This document shows positions 49,141-56,949 of a DNA stretch of 64,000 nt, one piece after another; the first letter of the stretch is position 1; each line of letters begins with the position of its first letter. Below the pieces are notes generated by a model that searched no databases, was not told where the DNA came from, and was given only the letters and a program-made list of their open reading frames with translations. A program made the position numbers and the translations under genes. Origin of the DNA: a virus; IMG/VR virus record IMGVR_UViG_3300020204_000036, positions 1-64,000 of that record; one strand, written 5' to 3'.

Positions 49141-50006
49141 TTGATTTAAAAGAAGTTGCAAAAGAAATAAGAGAAATAATAACACAAAAACAAAGTGAGT
49201 TTCAATTAACTTTCGAAGAAGACAAACACAAGTACACCATGGTAGATACTAATGGTGAAGTAAGAGATGATTTTCCATCTGTATCTAAAGTCATGAAATT
49301 GTTTTATGATGAGTTTCCAACTGAAGATGTTGCAAGACAAATGGCTAAAGGGAGCCCATATGTAATGCATACACTATTAGAAGAGTGGAAACAAAGTGGT
49401 ATTATATCTACAAACATGGGTAGTAGGGTCCACTATGAGTTGGAATTAGAAACAATCAATAAATTCAAAATTGATAAAGAAGTAAGACAACCAGTTTTTG
49501 ATTGTGATTTAAAATTAATCACAAAAAGTGATAAAATGATTAAGGGTGGTAAAAAGTTTTTACAATTAATGGAGGAAAGAGGGGCGGTTTTACTTGATAC
49601 AGAGATAGTATTAGGTCATCCAGAACTTGGATACACCGGTCAACCCGATAAGGTTTGGATAATGCTCAACAAACAAAAAACAGGTTTTGGATTTGTTATT
49701 ACTGATTGGAAAACAAATAAGAAAAAAAACATGGAGGTTAATGATTATACAAAACCCATGAAAGAACCATTTCAAAATCTACCAAATAATGCTCTTGGTC
49801 ACTACAACACCCAACTACCATTTTACGGTAAACTACTTTTAAAAATGTTGGAAGGAACAAAATATGAAAATATCCCGTTGTTAGGTGGGGTTATTGTTCA
49901 CTTATCAGAAGATACCGAATTCAAAGAATATAGAATACCAAAAGAAATTGTTGATACAATTTTAAAAATGGATATGACAAAGTATTTGACAAAAACAAAT
50001 CAATAA
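49137..50006 (+). CDS. PD-(D/E)XK nuclease (RecB/Cas4-like)
   Basis: The 289-residue protein shows the ordered motifs of RecB-type exonucleases. These are GSRVHYELELE, then ELGYTGQPDKVW with the first catalytic Asp, VITDWKTNKKK with the D-x-K core near residue 190, and QLPFYGKLL with the conserved Gln/Tyr. It probably degrades or trims DNA ends during recombination or host DNA breakdown. It overlaps the primase gene by 4 nt (ATGA). A host-type promoter lies inside its last codons and serves the next operon. Confidence 0.75.
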   Translation: MIDLKEVAKEIREIITQKQSEFQLTFEEDKHKYTMVDTNGEVRDDFPSVSKVMKLFYDEFPTEDVARQMAKGSPYVMHTLLEEWKQSGIISTNMGSRVHYELELETINKFKIDKEVRQPVFDCDLKLITKSDKMIKGGKKFLQLMEERGAVLLDTEIVLGHPELGYTGQPDKVWIMLNKQKTGFGFVITDWKTNKKKNMEVNDYTKPMKEPFQNLPNNALGHYNTQLPFYGKLLLKMLEGTKYENIPLLGGVIVHLSEDTEFKEYRIPKEIVDTILKMDMTKYLTKTNQ

Positions 50007-50016
50007 GTTATATTTT
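49986..50016 (+). promoter_or_regulatory. Bacteroidetes-type promoter for small-gene/gp47-gp46 operon
   Basis: TTG at 49986-49988 (in TTTGAC), a 20-nt spacer and TATATTTT at 50009-50016. The -33 part overlaps the 3' end of the nuclease gene. Transcription should start at about 50020-50023, on or beside the ATG of the 30-aa gene. Confidence 0.75.
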
Positions 50017-50019
50017 AAT

Positions 50020-50112
50020 ATGGAAAAAAATATTACACTATTATGGTATACCAACACTAGTTGGGACAATTTAATGAAGTTAAAATTAAACGTTAATTAT
50101 ATAATCAAATGA
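50020..50112 (+). CDS. Micro-gene, 30 aa, probably leaderless
   Basis: A 30-codon frame begins MEKNITLLWYTNTS and ends TGA, overlapping the ATG of the next gene as ATGA, the same coupling used throughout this phage. Its start is 4 nt after the -7 box of a strong promoter, so the message would be leaderless. No homologue was recognised. It may be a real micro-protein or a leader frame that delivers ribosomes to the downstream gene. Confidence 0.5.
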   Translation: MEKNITLLWYTNTSWDNLMKLKLNVNYIIK

Positions 50113-50327
50113 GTAAAGAAATCATCAGCCCAAAAATAGACTTACGACAACAAGAAACCGTTAAGTGTGAAAAGTGCAAATCAACATACTTTAAAGAAAT
50201 TACTTTATTAAAAAAAGTTTCGAAATTATTAACAGGAAGTCACGAAGACACCATTGTCCCTTTTCCAACATACATGTGTAATGATTGTGGACATGTAAAC
50301 AAAGACTTACAATTATTTGATAAATAA
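50109..50327 (+). CDS. Small zinc-ribbon protein, 72 aa
   Basis: Two Cys-x2-Cys knuckles (CEKC and CNDC, about 40 residues apart) define a zinc ribbon. The loop between them is long (KKVSKLLTGSHEDTIVPFP). Such proteins often bind nucleic acid or serve as structural zinc modules. It is coupled to the 30-aa frame before it and to the 48-aa gene after it (TAATG). The specific role is unknown. Confidence 0.7.
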   Translation: MSKEIISPKIDLRQQETVKCEKCKSTYFKEITLLKKVSKLLTGSHEDTIVPFPTYMCNDCGHVNKDLQLFDK

Positions 50328-50473
50328 TGGAAATAGGTAAAATGACAGTATCACAAGCATATCCACACCTAAAAACCGTGGCCTTAGCTTATGGATTAAA
50401 ATTAAACAGAGCTAAAGAATTTAAGTTCGCAAGAATTGTATTAGTAAACCTTTATTGTAGAGAATTATGTTAA
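50327..50473 (+). CDS. Small protein, 48 aa
   Basis: This frame begins MEIGKMTVSQAYPHLKTVAL and ends with LYCRELC. Its start overlaps the preceding stop (TAATG) and its end overlaps the next start by 7 nt, so it fills the gap exactly. The SQAYPHLKTVALAYGLKLN segment could be a short helical, possibly helix-turn-helix-like region. No family was recognised. Confidence 0.6.
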   Translation: MEIGKMTVSQAYPHLKTVALAYGLKLNRAKEFKFARIVLVNLYCRELC

Positions 50474-50709
50474 GTTATAAAGAATTTTATATTTGGTTGG
50501 AAGGTTACCTATATGGTAAACTTGAAAATAAACATATTGACATCACACCAATTGTTGAAAAAATGGGGCAAGTTAAGGATGAACCAAAGATTAACATTGC
50601 AGAACCATACCGAGTACCAATACCAATTAACCCTTTTCCAAAAAATGATGACCCATATAAACCACCATTCGAAGTATATTGTGGAAATAAAACACAATTA
50701 AACGATTAA
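50467..50709 (+). CDS. Hypothetical protein, 80 aa, Pro-rich C-terminus
   Basis: The N-terminus is aromatic and helical (YKEFYIWLEGYLYGKLE). The C-terminal half is Pro-rich (EPYRVPIPINPFPKNDDPYK). The form suggests a small adaptor with an unstructured tail that binds another protein. No family was recognised. It overlaps the upstream 48-aa gene by 7 nt and ends 1 nt before the next gene. Confidence 0.6.
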   Translation: MLSYKEFYIWLEGYLYGKLENKHIDITPIVEKMGQVKDEPKINIAEPYRVPIPINPFPKNDDPYKPPFEVYCGNKTQLND

Positions 50710-50710
50710 A

Positions 50711-50932
50711 ATGCAAACATTAATTTTTAACACAACAACAAAAGATGTAACCTTGTTAGAAGGTTCAATAGGAAAATCAAATGTATTATTAACTTTTGAA
50801 AATATATCAACCGTTAAGTGTAGTGAACTTGGTTTTTACGAAGTCATGAAAAAAGTTGACGAGGACTCATACACGTCAATTCCTGTGTTCAGAGCACCAA
50901 TCGCAAATACAAATATGAGAATTGAAAAATAA
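50711..50932 (+). CDS. Hypothetical protein, 73 aa
   Basis: A small, probably beta-rich protein (TLIFNTTTKDVTLLEG, VLLTFENISTVKC) with no recognised motif. It is in the operon that runs from the promoter at 49986 to gp46, just before gp47. Function unknown. Confidence 0.6.
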   Translation: MQTLIFNTTTKDVTLLEGSIGKSNVLLTFENISTVKCSELGFYEVMKKVDEDSYTSIPVFRAPIANTNMRIEK

Positions 50933-50933
50933 T

Positions 50934-51713
50934 ATGATTAAAAAACTAATTCACTTTTCTGATTTACATATTCGTCTTTTCAAAGACCACGACCTTTATA
51001 GGTCAATTTTGGAAGACGCAATCAACCAATGGAGAGAGTTGGAGCCCGATAGAATTATTTTCACTGGTGACCTTGTTCATTCTAAAAATCAAATGACACC
51101 TGAACTTATTGAAATGGTTAGTTGGATTTTAACTGAATGTTCGTTTATTGCAAAAACAATTATTATCCCTGGTAACCACGACTTCTTGGTAAATAATACG
51201 GAAAGATTAGATGCTCTTACGCCAATTATCAATTCACTAAATAGTAAAAATATTGTTTACTACAAAGATAGAGGTGTCTACGAAGATGAAAATATTAGTT
51301 GGTGTGTGTATTCGCAGTACCAAGGAAATATTCCACCTGACATCACAGAGTCGAAGGGGACTAGAATTGGATTATTTCATGGACCAATACAAGGAATGAA
51401 AACTGACCTTGGGTTTGACTTTGGTGAAGAGGCATACGATGTTGAAAAGTTTGATGGTCTTGAAACTGTTTTGTGTGGAGATATTCACAAACGACAAGAG
51501 TTTAAGTTTAAAACCGGTAAAGGTTATATGATTGGAAGTCCAATTCAACAAAACATAGGTGAAAGTATTAAAAGACATGGTTATGGAATTTATGATGTTG
51601 AAACAAAAGAATATTCTTATGTTGATTTGCAAAATCCAAAACCTTTTTTAAAGTTTTCCATAAAATCGTTTGAAGATATTGAAAATGGAACAGAAAAACT
51701 CCAAAATCTTTAG
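50934..51713 (+). CDS. 47: Recombination nuclease subunit gp47 (SbcD/Mre11-like)
   Basis: The 259-residue protein has the metallophosphoesterase motifs in order: HFSDLHIR, FTGDLVHSKN, IPGNHDFL, LFHGPIQG and CGDIHKRQ. It pairs with the gp46 ATPase at 53100 to resect DNA ends for recombination-dependent replication. It is shorter than T4 gp47, lacking much of the C-terminal region, which may affect gp46 contact. ATG 50934 is chosen over an upstream in-frame TTG. Six small genes precede it, five of them from the same promoter. Confidence 0.85.
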   Translation: MIKKLIHFSDLHIRLFKDHDLYRSILEDAINQWRELEPDRIIFTGDLVHSKNQMTPELIEMVSWILTECSFIAKTIIIPGNHDFLVNNTERLDALTPIINSLNSKNIVYYKDRGVYEDENISWCVYSQYQGNIPPDITESKGTRIGLFHGPIQGMKTDLGFDFGEEAYDVEKFDGLETVLCGDIHKRQEFKFKTGKGYMIGSPIQQNIGESIKRHGYGIYDVETKEYSYVDLQNPKPFLKFSIKSFEDIENGTEKLQNL

Positions 51714-52329
51714 TAAGGAAATAATGCAGACGGTGTCTGCATTTTGTGAAGATGAAAATATTAAAGATATTGACAACTTCATGTATCTATGTTTTAAACA
51801 AGGGTTTGATATTAAAAGATATGGACTTTTGGGAAAAACACTTAATGAAGGTGAAAAAGACTCAAAAATAGGTAGTGAAGGAGAAAAACAAGTGGAAATT
51901 GAGGTAATTGTTGAAAAACGAGTAGAAATACCGGTTGAAGTAATAAAAGAGGTAGAGAAAATTGTTGAGGTCATTAAAGAAGTTGAAAAGATTGTTGAAG
52001 TTCCTGTTGAAAAAGTTGTCACAAAAATAGAATATATTAGTGACAAAACAACAGAAGATGAACTTGGCGAAATAATTGTCAAGTTGGAAAATGAAATGTC
52101 TAAAAAAAATGAAGAATTAGACAAACTAAGACAAAGTTTAGACATTTCTAAACAAAATGTGGGTGATGATAGAGTGGCTCTGTTTCAACAAACAATACAA
52201 AAATTGAATGAAGAGATAAGAGAATTAAAAATTAAAAATAAAGAATTAGAAAAAAAATTATCGGAACAACCAAAAGACACGGGGTTTTTAAGGGCTAGGT
52301 TTCACGGGAGTTCCAATCTAAACAGTTAA
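51685..52329 (+). CDS. Coiled-coil protein with Val-Glu-Lys repeats
   Basis: A ~214-residue protein with an N-terminal helical domain (VSAFCEDENIKDIDNFMYLC). A repeat of the form E-V-I-K-E-V-E-K-I-V occurs twice, with related units. Heptad-like helices at about residues 135-200 follow. The C-terminus (GFLRARFHGSSNL) is short and basic. The start may be ATG 51685, overlapping gp47 by 29 nt, or ATG 51724 after the gp47 stop. It lies between gp47 and gp46 and could be a structural partner, but no family was recognised. Confidence 0.6.
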   Translation: MEQKNSKIFSKEIMQTVSAFCEDENIKDIDNFMYLCFKQGFDIKRYGLLGKTLNEGEKDSKIGSEGEKQVEIEVIVEKRVEIPVEVIKEVEKIVEVIKEVEKIVEVPVEKVVTKIEYISDKTTEDELGEIIVKLENEMSKKNEELDKLRQSLDISKQNVGDDRVALFQQTIQKLNEEIRELKIKNKELEKKLSEQPKDTGFLRARFHGSSNLNS

Positions 52330-52340
52330 AAAATAAAAAT

Positions 52341-52682
52341 ATGAGTATTGTAGTTTGGTTTATTTTAAGTTATGGTTTAATGAACATAATGGTTTATGGT
52401 TCAATCTTTCGAGGATTAAGGAATTTTTTCAATAAATGGGGTGAAAACAAGGATGCACCTTTAAATTCTTTAGGTGAGTTTATATCAGGAATAATATCTT
52501 GCCCTATGTGTTTTTCTACTTGGGGAGGTTTTGTGCTATCCTTATTGATTTATTCACCAACAAATGCTACTTTTAACACACCCTTATGGTGTTCTTGGTT
52601 TTTTGACGGAATACTATCATCAGGGGCAGTTTGGGCAATCAACGCAATTGTTGAGTGGTTCGAACAAAATAGACCAAAATGA
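52341..52682 (+). CDS. Small membrane protein with CPMC motif
   Basis: A 113-residue protein with about three hydrophobic segments: residues 4-22, about 45-72 (including ISCPMCFSTWGGFVLSLLIY) and about 87-106. The CPxC-x-x-W-G-G motif within the second segment recalls small membrane proteins of uncharacterised families. It is probably inserted in the host inner membrane. It overlaps the following 50-aa gene by 4 nt. Function unknown. Confidence 0.65.
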   Translation: MSIVVWFILSYGLMNIMVYGSIFRGLRNFFNKWGENKDAPLNSLGEFISGIISCPMCFSTWGGFVLSLLIYSPTNATFNTPLWCSWFFDGILSSGAVWAINAIVEWFEQNRPK

Positions 52683-52831
52683 AAAAAGTAAAGTTTGTAT
52701 ATTCGGATACAATCCAAGAATCAATTATTTTTTATGATGATTTATTCTTAGGTGGGAAAAAAGTTGTGCAAATTTTTGAAAATGGCATTACTGGTTATAC
52801 CTCAGTGAAACTTGTAAAAATTATAAATTAA
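52679..52831 (+). CDS. Small protein, 50 aa
   Basis: A 50-codon frame begins MKKVKFVYSDTIQESIIFYD, with its ATG overlapping the preceding TGA (ATGA). The sequence is beta-like (GGKKVVQIFENGITGY). It fills the space between the membrane protein and the 86-aa gene. Tight coupling supports it as real; no family was recognised. Confidence 0.55.
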   Translation: MKKVKFVYSDTIQESIIFYDDLFLGGKKVVQIFENGITGYTSVKLVKIIN

Positions 52832-52836
52832 ATAAC

Positions 52837-53097
52837 ATGGGAAAAAAAGCAAAAGAACACAGAGCAAAAGTTCAAAAAAGAAATCAGAGAGTAGAACAAG
52901 AAAAAAACATTTTAAAAAAAAAATGGAATGAAATGTTTGAAAAAAAAATGGGAGAGTTACAAGAAAGTTTTTCTGAAATGAGTGGAGACACTGAATCAAA
53001 TGAAGAGGAGTCGGCAAAAATAAACAAAGAATTTGAACCTGAGTATGATAGTGCGGGTTTCACAATCGAAGACAGAGAATTACCGACTGAAGAATAA
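52837..53097 (+). CDS. Highly charged small protein, 86 aa
   Basis: The first half is very basic and helical (KKAKEHRAKVQKRNQRVEQE), and the second half is acidic (SGDTESNEEESAKINKEFEP). It could bind DNA, RNA or a protein partner through its basic helix. It lies 2 nt before gp46, in the same operon. No family was recognised. Confidence 0.6.
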   Translation: MGKKAKEHRAKVQKRNQRVEQEKNILKKKWNEMFEKKMGELQESFSEMSGDTESNEEESAKINKEFEPEYDSAGFTIEDRELPTEE

Positions 53098-53099
53098 AA

Positions 53100-55472
53100 A
53101 TGGATTTATTCAATCCACCAAAACAGTACAATTACAATATTATGATTAAAGACATTGATTTTTCAAAGTTTGCAAATCCTACTATACAAGTGGTTTGGGA
53201 AGACTTTCCTGAAAACTTCACACAAGATAAAATCAAGTCAGTTAAACACTATTTCACAAAGAAATATAACACAAACAATGTGAATGTTTTAACAAAGGCT
53301 AAAACAACAAATGAAGAAGAAACACAAAGTATCGATGTTTCAGTTAATATATCTGACGAAAACTATCAATTGGGGTTAATTAAACAATTTATAGACATTA
53401 AAGAATTATCATGTAATTTGGATGATGTGTTAACCATCAATAGGATTGTTGAAAATAAAATAGTAGAAAAACAAGAAGAAACCACAAAATTTAAAAAGTG
53501 GTATATTAAAAACATTGAGTTTTCAAACTTTTTATCTTACGGAGAAAATCAAAAATTAAATTTTGAAAAACTTAATGGTATTGTAGTTGTTGAGTCAGAC
53601 CCACCTAACTTTGGTGGCAAGACCGTTTTATCTGTGGACCTATTAATGTTTTTGTTTTTTAATGAAACCACAAAAACAACAAAGGCTGAAGAAATATTCA
53701 ACAGGTTTACGACAAAAGATAAAGTCCATGTTAGAGGCGAAGTTTCAATTGATGGTGAAGATTATATCATCATTAGAAATATTGAACGAAAGATTTCCAA
53801 AAAATGTGAATGGAATGTTAAAACCGATTTAGACTTTTTTAAAAAACTATCTGATGGAAGTTTGCAAAACTTTACAGGAGAACAAAGAAGAGAAACTGAA
53901 GCGTTTATAAAATCATCTATTGGAACAAAAGAAGATTTTTTGATGACCATTCTCACAACAGCATCAAATCTTGAAGAATTGTTGGAAGCAAAACCAACAG
54001 CAAGAGGTCAAGTCTTATCAAGATTTATGGGTCTTGAGTTTTTAAAAAAGAAAGAAGAGGTCGCCAAGGAAGTCTATAGTGAGTTTTCTAAATCTAAAAT
54101 GTCTAATGTTTATTCTTCACAACAATTAAAAGATGATATTATCTCAAGTGAAGAAAAGATAAAAGAAATTAAAAGTCGAATTGAAGAAAAAGTTTTAGAA
54201 CTACAAAGTGTAGAAGATGCCATTACAAAAGGAAAAACTTATCGCGATGACATGTTAAAAAAAAAACATTCCAATATAGACAAAGAACTATTACTTTTAA
54301 ATCCAACCAAAACCCAAGAAGAAATCAACACAATTGATTTCGAAAAAAAGGGTTATATTTCCAAAATCAACGAACTTAAAGTTGTTCAACCAAGTGAGTT
54401 TTATAACGAAGACAAACACGATGAGGTTAAAGAACAACACAACAAAGTTTATAAAGAGACTGTTCAAATTGATACAGAAATTACATCAATAAACAAATTA
54501 AAATGTGAAGTGGAAGGTGGAATTAAATGTGAACACTGCGGAATTGAGTTAATGAGTGCTGCAATTACAAACGCTAAAATTGCAGAATTAGATGGGTTAA
54601 TCGTGCAAAAAACCACAAAAACAACACTTATGAAAGATTTATTCGGTAAAGAACAAAGTTTTGTTCAACTAAAAAAAGAGTTTGATGAATATGAAAAAAA
54701 CAAACTAATTAGAGAAAAGTATGAAGTAAGTGTGGAGTCTTGTGATTTAAAAATTGAAAACCTTAAACAAAAAATTAAAAGTTGGGAAGAAGTTCAAGAT
54801 AAGATACAAGAAAATCAAAAAATTGAGTCTATGTTAATAAAGGCCGATTTAAGATTAGATGAACTTGAAACACAAAAAAATAATATAAATAATACAATAT
54901 CCAACAACAAATTCAGTATCAATTCTATTGACGAAAAAATAGAAAACAACAAAAAATTGATAATAAGAATTCGAGAAGAAGAAGAAAAAGAAAAAATATA
55001 CAAAATATATTTGGAGTTATTCGGTAAAAATGGTATTTCAAAAATGATAATGAAAACCATGATGCCACTAATAAATTCAGAACTTCAAAGGTTAATGGAG
55101 GATAGTTCATACTTCAAACTTGAAATTAGAATTTCAGATAAAAATGAAGTAGAGTTTGTTATGATTGATAACGGAACAGGTATTGAAAAATTGATGGTTT
55201 CTGGTTCAGGATTTGAAAGAACAATTGCGGCGCTTGCTCTTCGTTCGGTGTTAAGTAAGATATGTAGCCTACCCAAGCCCAACGTGATTGTGTTCGATGA
55301 GGTATTTGGAAAGATTTCTAATGATAACCTTGAGATGGTTTCTGAGTTTTTTATTAAAATTAAAGAATACTTTGATAAAATTTTTATTATAACTCATAAT
55401 CCACTCGTGAATCAATGGAGTGATAGTGTTGTGAAAATAAAAAAAGAAAATAATGTGTCGAAAGTTTTGTAA
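53100..55472 (+). CDS. 46: Recombination ATPase gp46 (SbcC/Rad50-like)
   Basis: The 790-residue SMC-like ATPase carries an ATPase lobe, long coiled coils with a zinc-hook CEHC near residues 474-480, and a C-terminal lobe. The C-terminal lobe has a signature-like VSGSGFERTIAALALRS and Walker B NVIVFDEVFG. The P-loop reads DPPNFGGKTVLS, less Gly-rich than the usual G-x-N-G-x-G-K-S/T. About 135 residues precede the N-terminal ATPase lobe (which starts near FKKWYIKNIEFSNFLSYGEN). T4 gp46 lacks such an extension. It acts with gp47 in end resection. Confidence 0.87.
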   Translation: MDLFNPPKQYNYNIMIKDIDFSKFANPTIQVVWEDFPENFTQDKIKSVKHYFTKKYNTNNVNVLTKAKTTNEEETQSIDVSVNISDENYQLGLIKQFIDIKELSCNLDDVLTINRIVENKIVEKQEETTKFKKWYIKNIEFSNFLSYGENQKLNFEKLNGIVVVESDPPNFGGKTVLSVDLLMFLFFNETTKTTKAEEIFNRFTTKDKVHVRGEVSIDGEDYIIIRNIERKISKKCEWNVKTDLDFFKKLSDGSLQNFTGEQRRETEAFIKSSIGTKEDFLMTILTTASNLEELLEAKPTARGQVLSRFMGLEFLKKKEEVAKEVYSEFSKSKMSNVYSSQQLKDDIISSEEKIKEIKSRIEEKVLELQSVEDAITKGKTYRDDMLKKKHSNIDKELLLLNPTKTQEEINTIDFEKKGYISKINELKVVQPSEFYNEDKHDEVKEQHNKVYKETVQIDTEITSINKLKCEVEGGIKCEHCGIELMSAAITNAKIAELDGLIVQKTTKTTLMKDLFGKEQSFVQLKKEFDEYEKNKLIREKYEVSVESCDLKIENLKQKIKSWEEVQDKIQENQKIESMLIKADLRLDELETQKNNINNTISNNKFSINSIDEKIENNKKLIIRIREEEEKEKIYKIYLELFGKNGISKMIMKTMMPLINSELQRLMEDSSYFKLEIRISDKNEVEFVMIDNGTGIEKLMVSGSGFERTIAALALRSVLSKICSLPKPNVIVFDEVFGKISNDNLEMVSEFFIKIKEYFDKIFIITHNPLVNQWSDSVVKIKKENNVSKVL

Positions 55473-55496
55473 ATGAATTTATTTTAGGTAAGTTTG
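55467..55496 (+). promoter_or_regulatory. Bacteroidetes-type promoter for sigma-factor operon
   Basis: TTG at 55467-55469 overlaps the end of gp46. After a 19-nt spacer comes TAAGTTTG at 55489-55496, an exact TAnnTTTG match. A TATTTATG also lies at 55523-55530, running into the ATG at 55528, so this operon may have both promoter types. Confidence 0.7.
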
Positions 55497-55527
55497 TTTC
55501 ATATTAAAACAACGTCAAAAGATATTT

Positions 55528-56118
55528 ATGATAAAGAAAAAAACAGAAATGAAGTCAGAAGGAAAACAATATATGTTATTCATGTTTGGTGATTTTGCAG
55601 ACAACGAAACCTTTGTTACTGACGTATCATATCAACTAGTCACAGTTGTGAGTTCTAAATTTATGAAGTTTAACTATGGTGAGTTTGGTATGGTTATTAA
55701 TTTCAGAACAAAAGAAACTTTTGAAGACTTAAAGGAGTATATTGATATGTGTATGAATGAAGTGGTTGAACAATACTTCTTAATGGAAGTTACTGCAAAC
55801 ATGGACATAAAAATGGACCAAAAATTGAAGAGAGATTTTTTAAATATAGACGGAGTAAAAAAACCAACCAAAACTAAAGGAGTAAGTAAAGATGATATAT
55901 CAGAAGAAAAAAAGAAAAGAATAAGCGGAATGATGGAATTTATTTTCCCTCTAACAGAGGACATGATTAAATTCCCATTTTACAGAGAAGAAAAAAAAGA
56001 GAAACCGACAGTAGACCAGATTTTAGATAAAATATCAGAAAAAGGAATAGAGTCATTAACTGAGGAAGAAAAACAAATATTAGACAATTATGGAAAGAGA
56101 GAAGACCGAGGAAATTAA
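55528..56118 (+). CDS. Hypothetical protein co-transcribed with sigma factor
   Basis: No family was recognised in this 196-residue protein. The N-terminal half is a mixed alpha/beta domain (QYMLFMFGDFADN, VTVVSSKFMKFNYGE, GMVINFRTKETFEDL). The C-terminal end (VDQILDKISEKGIESLTEEE) is a short helical motif of the L-D-K-I...G...S-L-T-x-x-E type seen at the ends of unrelated proteins. It overlaps the sigma-factor gene by 29 nt, so the two are translated together. A role in modifying sigma or polymerase is a fair guess from this coupling only. Confidence 0.65.
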   Translation: MIKKKTEMKSEGKQYMLFMFGDFADNETFVTDVSYQLVTVVSSKFMKFNYGEFGMVINFRTKETFEDLKEYIDMCMNEVVEQYFLMEVTANMDIKMDQKLKRDFLNIDGVKKPTKTKGVSKDDISEEKKKRISGMMEFIFPLTEDMIKFPFYREEKKEKPTVDQILDKISEKGIESLTEEEKQILDNYGKREDRGN

Positions 56119-56905
56119 ATCCACAAATCCAATTAACCAAGACGAAATTCAACTGTATCTAAAAGACATCCGAAAATTAAAAGTAATGACACCTGAAAGG
56201 GAAAAGTTGCTTTCACAAAAAATTTCAGATGAAAGTTGTACAGAAAGAGAAAAAGAGTTAATCTATAAAGAACTCTTAGAAGGTAATTTACGATTTGTTA
56301 TTACCGTTGCTAAACAATATCAAAATCAAGGAATTGACCTATCTGATTTAATTGCTGAGGGTAATTATGGTTTGTTAAAGGCAATTAAGAATTTTGATTG
56401 GACAAAAAATAATAGATTTATTTCATATGCCGTTTGGTGGATTAAACAATCAATTTTACAATCCTTAAATGACAATTCAAGAACGATTAGACTTCCGGTC
56501 AATGTTGTTCAAGACATGCATAAAGAGAAAAAAGAATTGGAAAAAACAAATGGTGAACTATCCGCTAAATTTGCATCACTTCCAAAGATTGTTGACTTAG
56601 ATATGCACATTAATGAAGATGGTGATACTTTAATTGATGTTATTAAAAATGACGGAGCGTCATTACCTGATGAAATATTTTCAACACAAGACACATTAAA
56701 ACAGAAAATGAATGACATTATGTCAATGTTAGATTCAAGAGAAAAAATAATTGTTGAAGATTATTATGGTATTTCAGGAACACCAAGAACTTTGGAAGAC
56801 ATCGGTTCAGATTTTGGTTTAACTAAAGAAAGAGTTCGTCAAATTAAAGAAAAGGCTCTTCGTAAACTTAGAAATGAATGTTCATATTTATTTGAATATT
56901 TATGA
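56090..56905 (+). CDS. RNA polymerase sigma-70 factor, host RpoD-like
   Basis: The 271-residue protein has a complete sigma-70 core: region 1.2 (IQLYLKDIRKLKVMTPE), regions 2.1-2.4 (NLRFVITVAKQYQNQGIDLS; ISYAVWWIKQSILQSL), region 3, and region 4 (TLEDIGSDFGLTKERVRQIK). Length and sequence resemble the short primary sigma of Bacteroidetes more than T4 gp55, implying capture from a host. It should redirect host RNA polymerase to phage promoters, for which the TATTTAT elements are candidates. It overlaps the preceding gene by 29 nt. Confidence 0.93.
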   Translation: MEREKTEEIKSTNPINQDEIQLYLKDIRKLKVMTPEREKLLSQKISDESCTEREKELIYKELLEGNLRFVITVAKQYQNQGIDLSDLIAEGNYGLLKAIKNFDWTKNNRFISYAVWWIKQSILQSLNDNSRTIRLPVNVVQDMHKEKKELEKTNGELSAKFASLPKIVDLDMHINEDGDTLIDVIKNDGASLPDEIFSTQDTLKQKMNDIMSMLDSREKIIVEDYYGISGTPRTLEDIGSDFGLTKERVRQIKEKALRKLRNECSYLFEYL

Positions 56906-56913
56906 TAAAATGT

Positions 56914-56944
56914 TTGGCAAATGCCAACTTTTATATTATCTTTG
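56914..56944 (+). promoter_or_regulatory. Perfect Bacteroidetes-type promoter for RNA 1, with inverted repeat
   Basis: TTG at 56914-56916, a 20-nt spacer and TATCTTTG at 56937-56944 match the host consensus exactly. An inverted repeat, TTGGCAAATGCCAA (56914-56927, 6-bp arms and 2-nt centre), covers the -33 box and could be an operator. The predicted transcript begins at about 56950, where the structured RNA starts. Confidence 0.8.
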
Positions 56945-56949
56945 TATCA

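Noticed and set aside
51648-52145. 165-codon minus-strand frame rich in Ser, Thr and Phe
   Set aside because: It is the mirror of the Val-Glu-Lys repeats of the coiled-coil gene; repeats on one strand keep the other strand free of stops.
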